A stretch of DNA of 13,363 bases. Origin: Gemmatimonadota bacterium (GTDB lineage: Bacteria; Gemmatimonadota; Gemmatimonadetes; Longimicrobiales; Gaopeijiaceae). This document shows positions 12,875 to 13,363 of the stretch, piece after piece. The position numbers were made by a program, and so were the translations under genes. The stretch is from contig JAUQOX010000060.1 of NCBI GenBank assembly GCA_030550695.1, positions 1 through 13,363 of the forward strand, written 5' to 3'. The notes beneath the pieces are model-generated. The model saw only the letters and a list, made by a program, of their open reading frames with translations. It was not told where the DNA came from and did not search any database. How positions within the stretch are numbered: position 1 is the first letter of the stretch; every line of letters starts with the position of its first letter.

Positions 12875-13363
12875 CTAACGGATCCGAGCCTGCATGGCGG
12901 CTTCCACGGCCGCCTTGACACTCTGGATGGTGGCCTGGGCCCCTTCCAGCTTGGACTTGGCGTCCATGTACTTACCCTCGCCGAAGGCCGTCTCGCCTTC
13001 GGAGATGGTGGACGCCGCCGCGTCCAGATCGCCCTGCAGGGCTGCCAGATCCATAGCCGATCCCTTGCCACGGGGCGCCCTGGCCAGCAGGGACCGAGCC
13101 TCTTCCAGGCTCAGCTTCACGGCATCCATCATGGCCGCGACTTCCTGCCTGACGGCCTCCTTGTTGGCCGCCGCCTCGGCGGCCACCTGCTCGGCCTGGC
13201 TCTTGATCTGGTTGGCGAGTTCCTGGGCCCTCGTGTAGGAACGGGTCAGGGCAAACTTCTCCGCCTGGGCCTTCAGCTCGGCATCCAGCTGGGCCTTGAG
13301 ATCCCTGACGGAGGCCAGGCTGGCCGAGGCATAGGTTTCGGCCTCAGCGGCCACGGCAGCGGC
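12875..13363 (-). CDS. Alpha-helical coiled-coil protein of unknown function, 5' end outside the window
   Basis: The frame is open through the window edge (A-A-A before the GTG at 13352-13354), so the true start, and any signal or lipoprotein peptide, lies beyond 13363. At least 162 residues are present, ending at TAG (12875-12877). Composition is Ala/Glu/Lys/Gln-rich, with long heptad-like helices, one break at about A-P-R-G-K-G and no Cys. A C-terminal unit, F-G-E-G-K-Y-M-D-A-K, resembles the S-G-E-Y-D-R-A-E unit in the stalk of the next gene's L,D-transpeptidase, 16 nt downstream. DUF4398 and other envelope coiled-coil families look similar. I cannot assign a function. By context it is an envelope protein that may partner the stalked transpeptidase. 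Confidence 0.7.
   Translation of the reverse strand, partial: AAAVAAEAETYASASLASVRDLKAQLDAELKAQAEKFALTRSYTRAQELANQIKSQAEQVAAEAAANKEAVRQEVAAMMDAVKLSLEEARSLLARAPRGKGSAMDLAALQGDLDAAASTISEGETAFGEGKYMDAKSKLEGAQATIQSVKAAVEAAMQARIR

Noticed and set aside
12859..13071. N-terminal extension of the stalked L,D-transpeptidase
   Set aside because: It overlaps the upstream helical gene out of frame and encodes Pro/Arg/Ser-rich sequence typical of a shadow frame.

Overview
This is a high-GC bacterial window whose genes mostly concern the cell envelope and secreted proteins. It carries an OmpA-type outer-membrane protein with a peptidoglycan-binding domain, a lipoprotein peptidase and L,D-transpeptidases, so the organism is diderm. 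The very large secreted M14 peptidase with a C-terminal amidotransferase-like part, and the signal-peptide style, recall Gemmatimonadota or a neighbouring phylum. That placement is inference from protein style only. No mobile element, CRISPR array, tRNA or rRNA was seen.

Layout. Bases 1-198 hold the 3' end of a sodium/dicarboxylate-type (SDF/DAACS) amino-acid symporter. After a 472-bp non-coding stretch comes a secreted M14 zinc carboxypeptidase (671-3655, +), closed by a strong hairpin terminator at 3774-3801. A Na+/phosphate cotransporter with a PhoU-like tail lies convergently on the minus strand (3842-5446). Divergent from it is a small adenosine-specific-kinase family protein (5650-6132, +). 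Next come a lipoprotein M3 oligopeptidase of the Dcp type (6217-8412, +) and an OmpA-family protein with four calcium-binding-type repeats (8507-9865, +), which ends at a terminator with a GAAA loop (9899-9936).

The rest, on the minus strand, is a tight four-gene run read from 13363 down to 10018. It encodes an alpha-helical protein (partial at the window edge), a membrane-anchored L,D-transpeptidase with a long helical stalk, a second membrane-anchored L,D-transpeptidase, and a lipoprotein that looks like a catalytically dead relative of the second one. Gaps are 16-17 nt and one pair overlaps by 11 nt, so this is very probably one operon.

How they may work together. The M14 and M3 enzymes plus the symporter fit degradation of extracytoplasmic peptides and uptake of products. 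The L,D-transpeptidase operon and the OmpA protein fit peptidoglycan cross-linking and attachment of the outer membrane to the wall. The most unusual item is the operon pairing two active-site-complete YkuD enzymes with an apparent YkuD pseudoenzyme in which the catalytic Cys position is Ser and the upstream His position is Arg.
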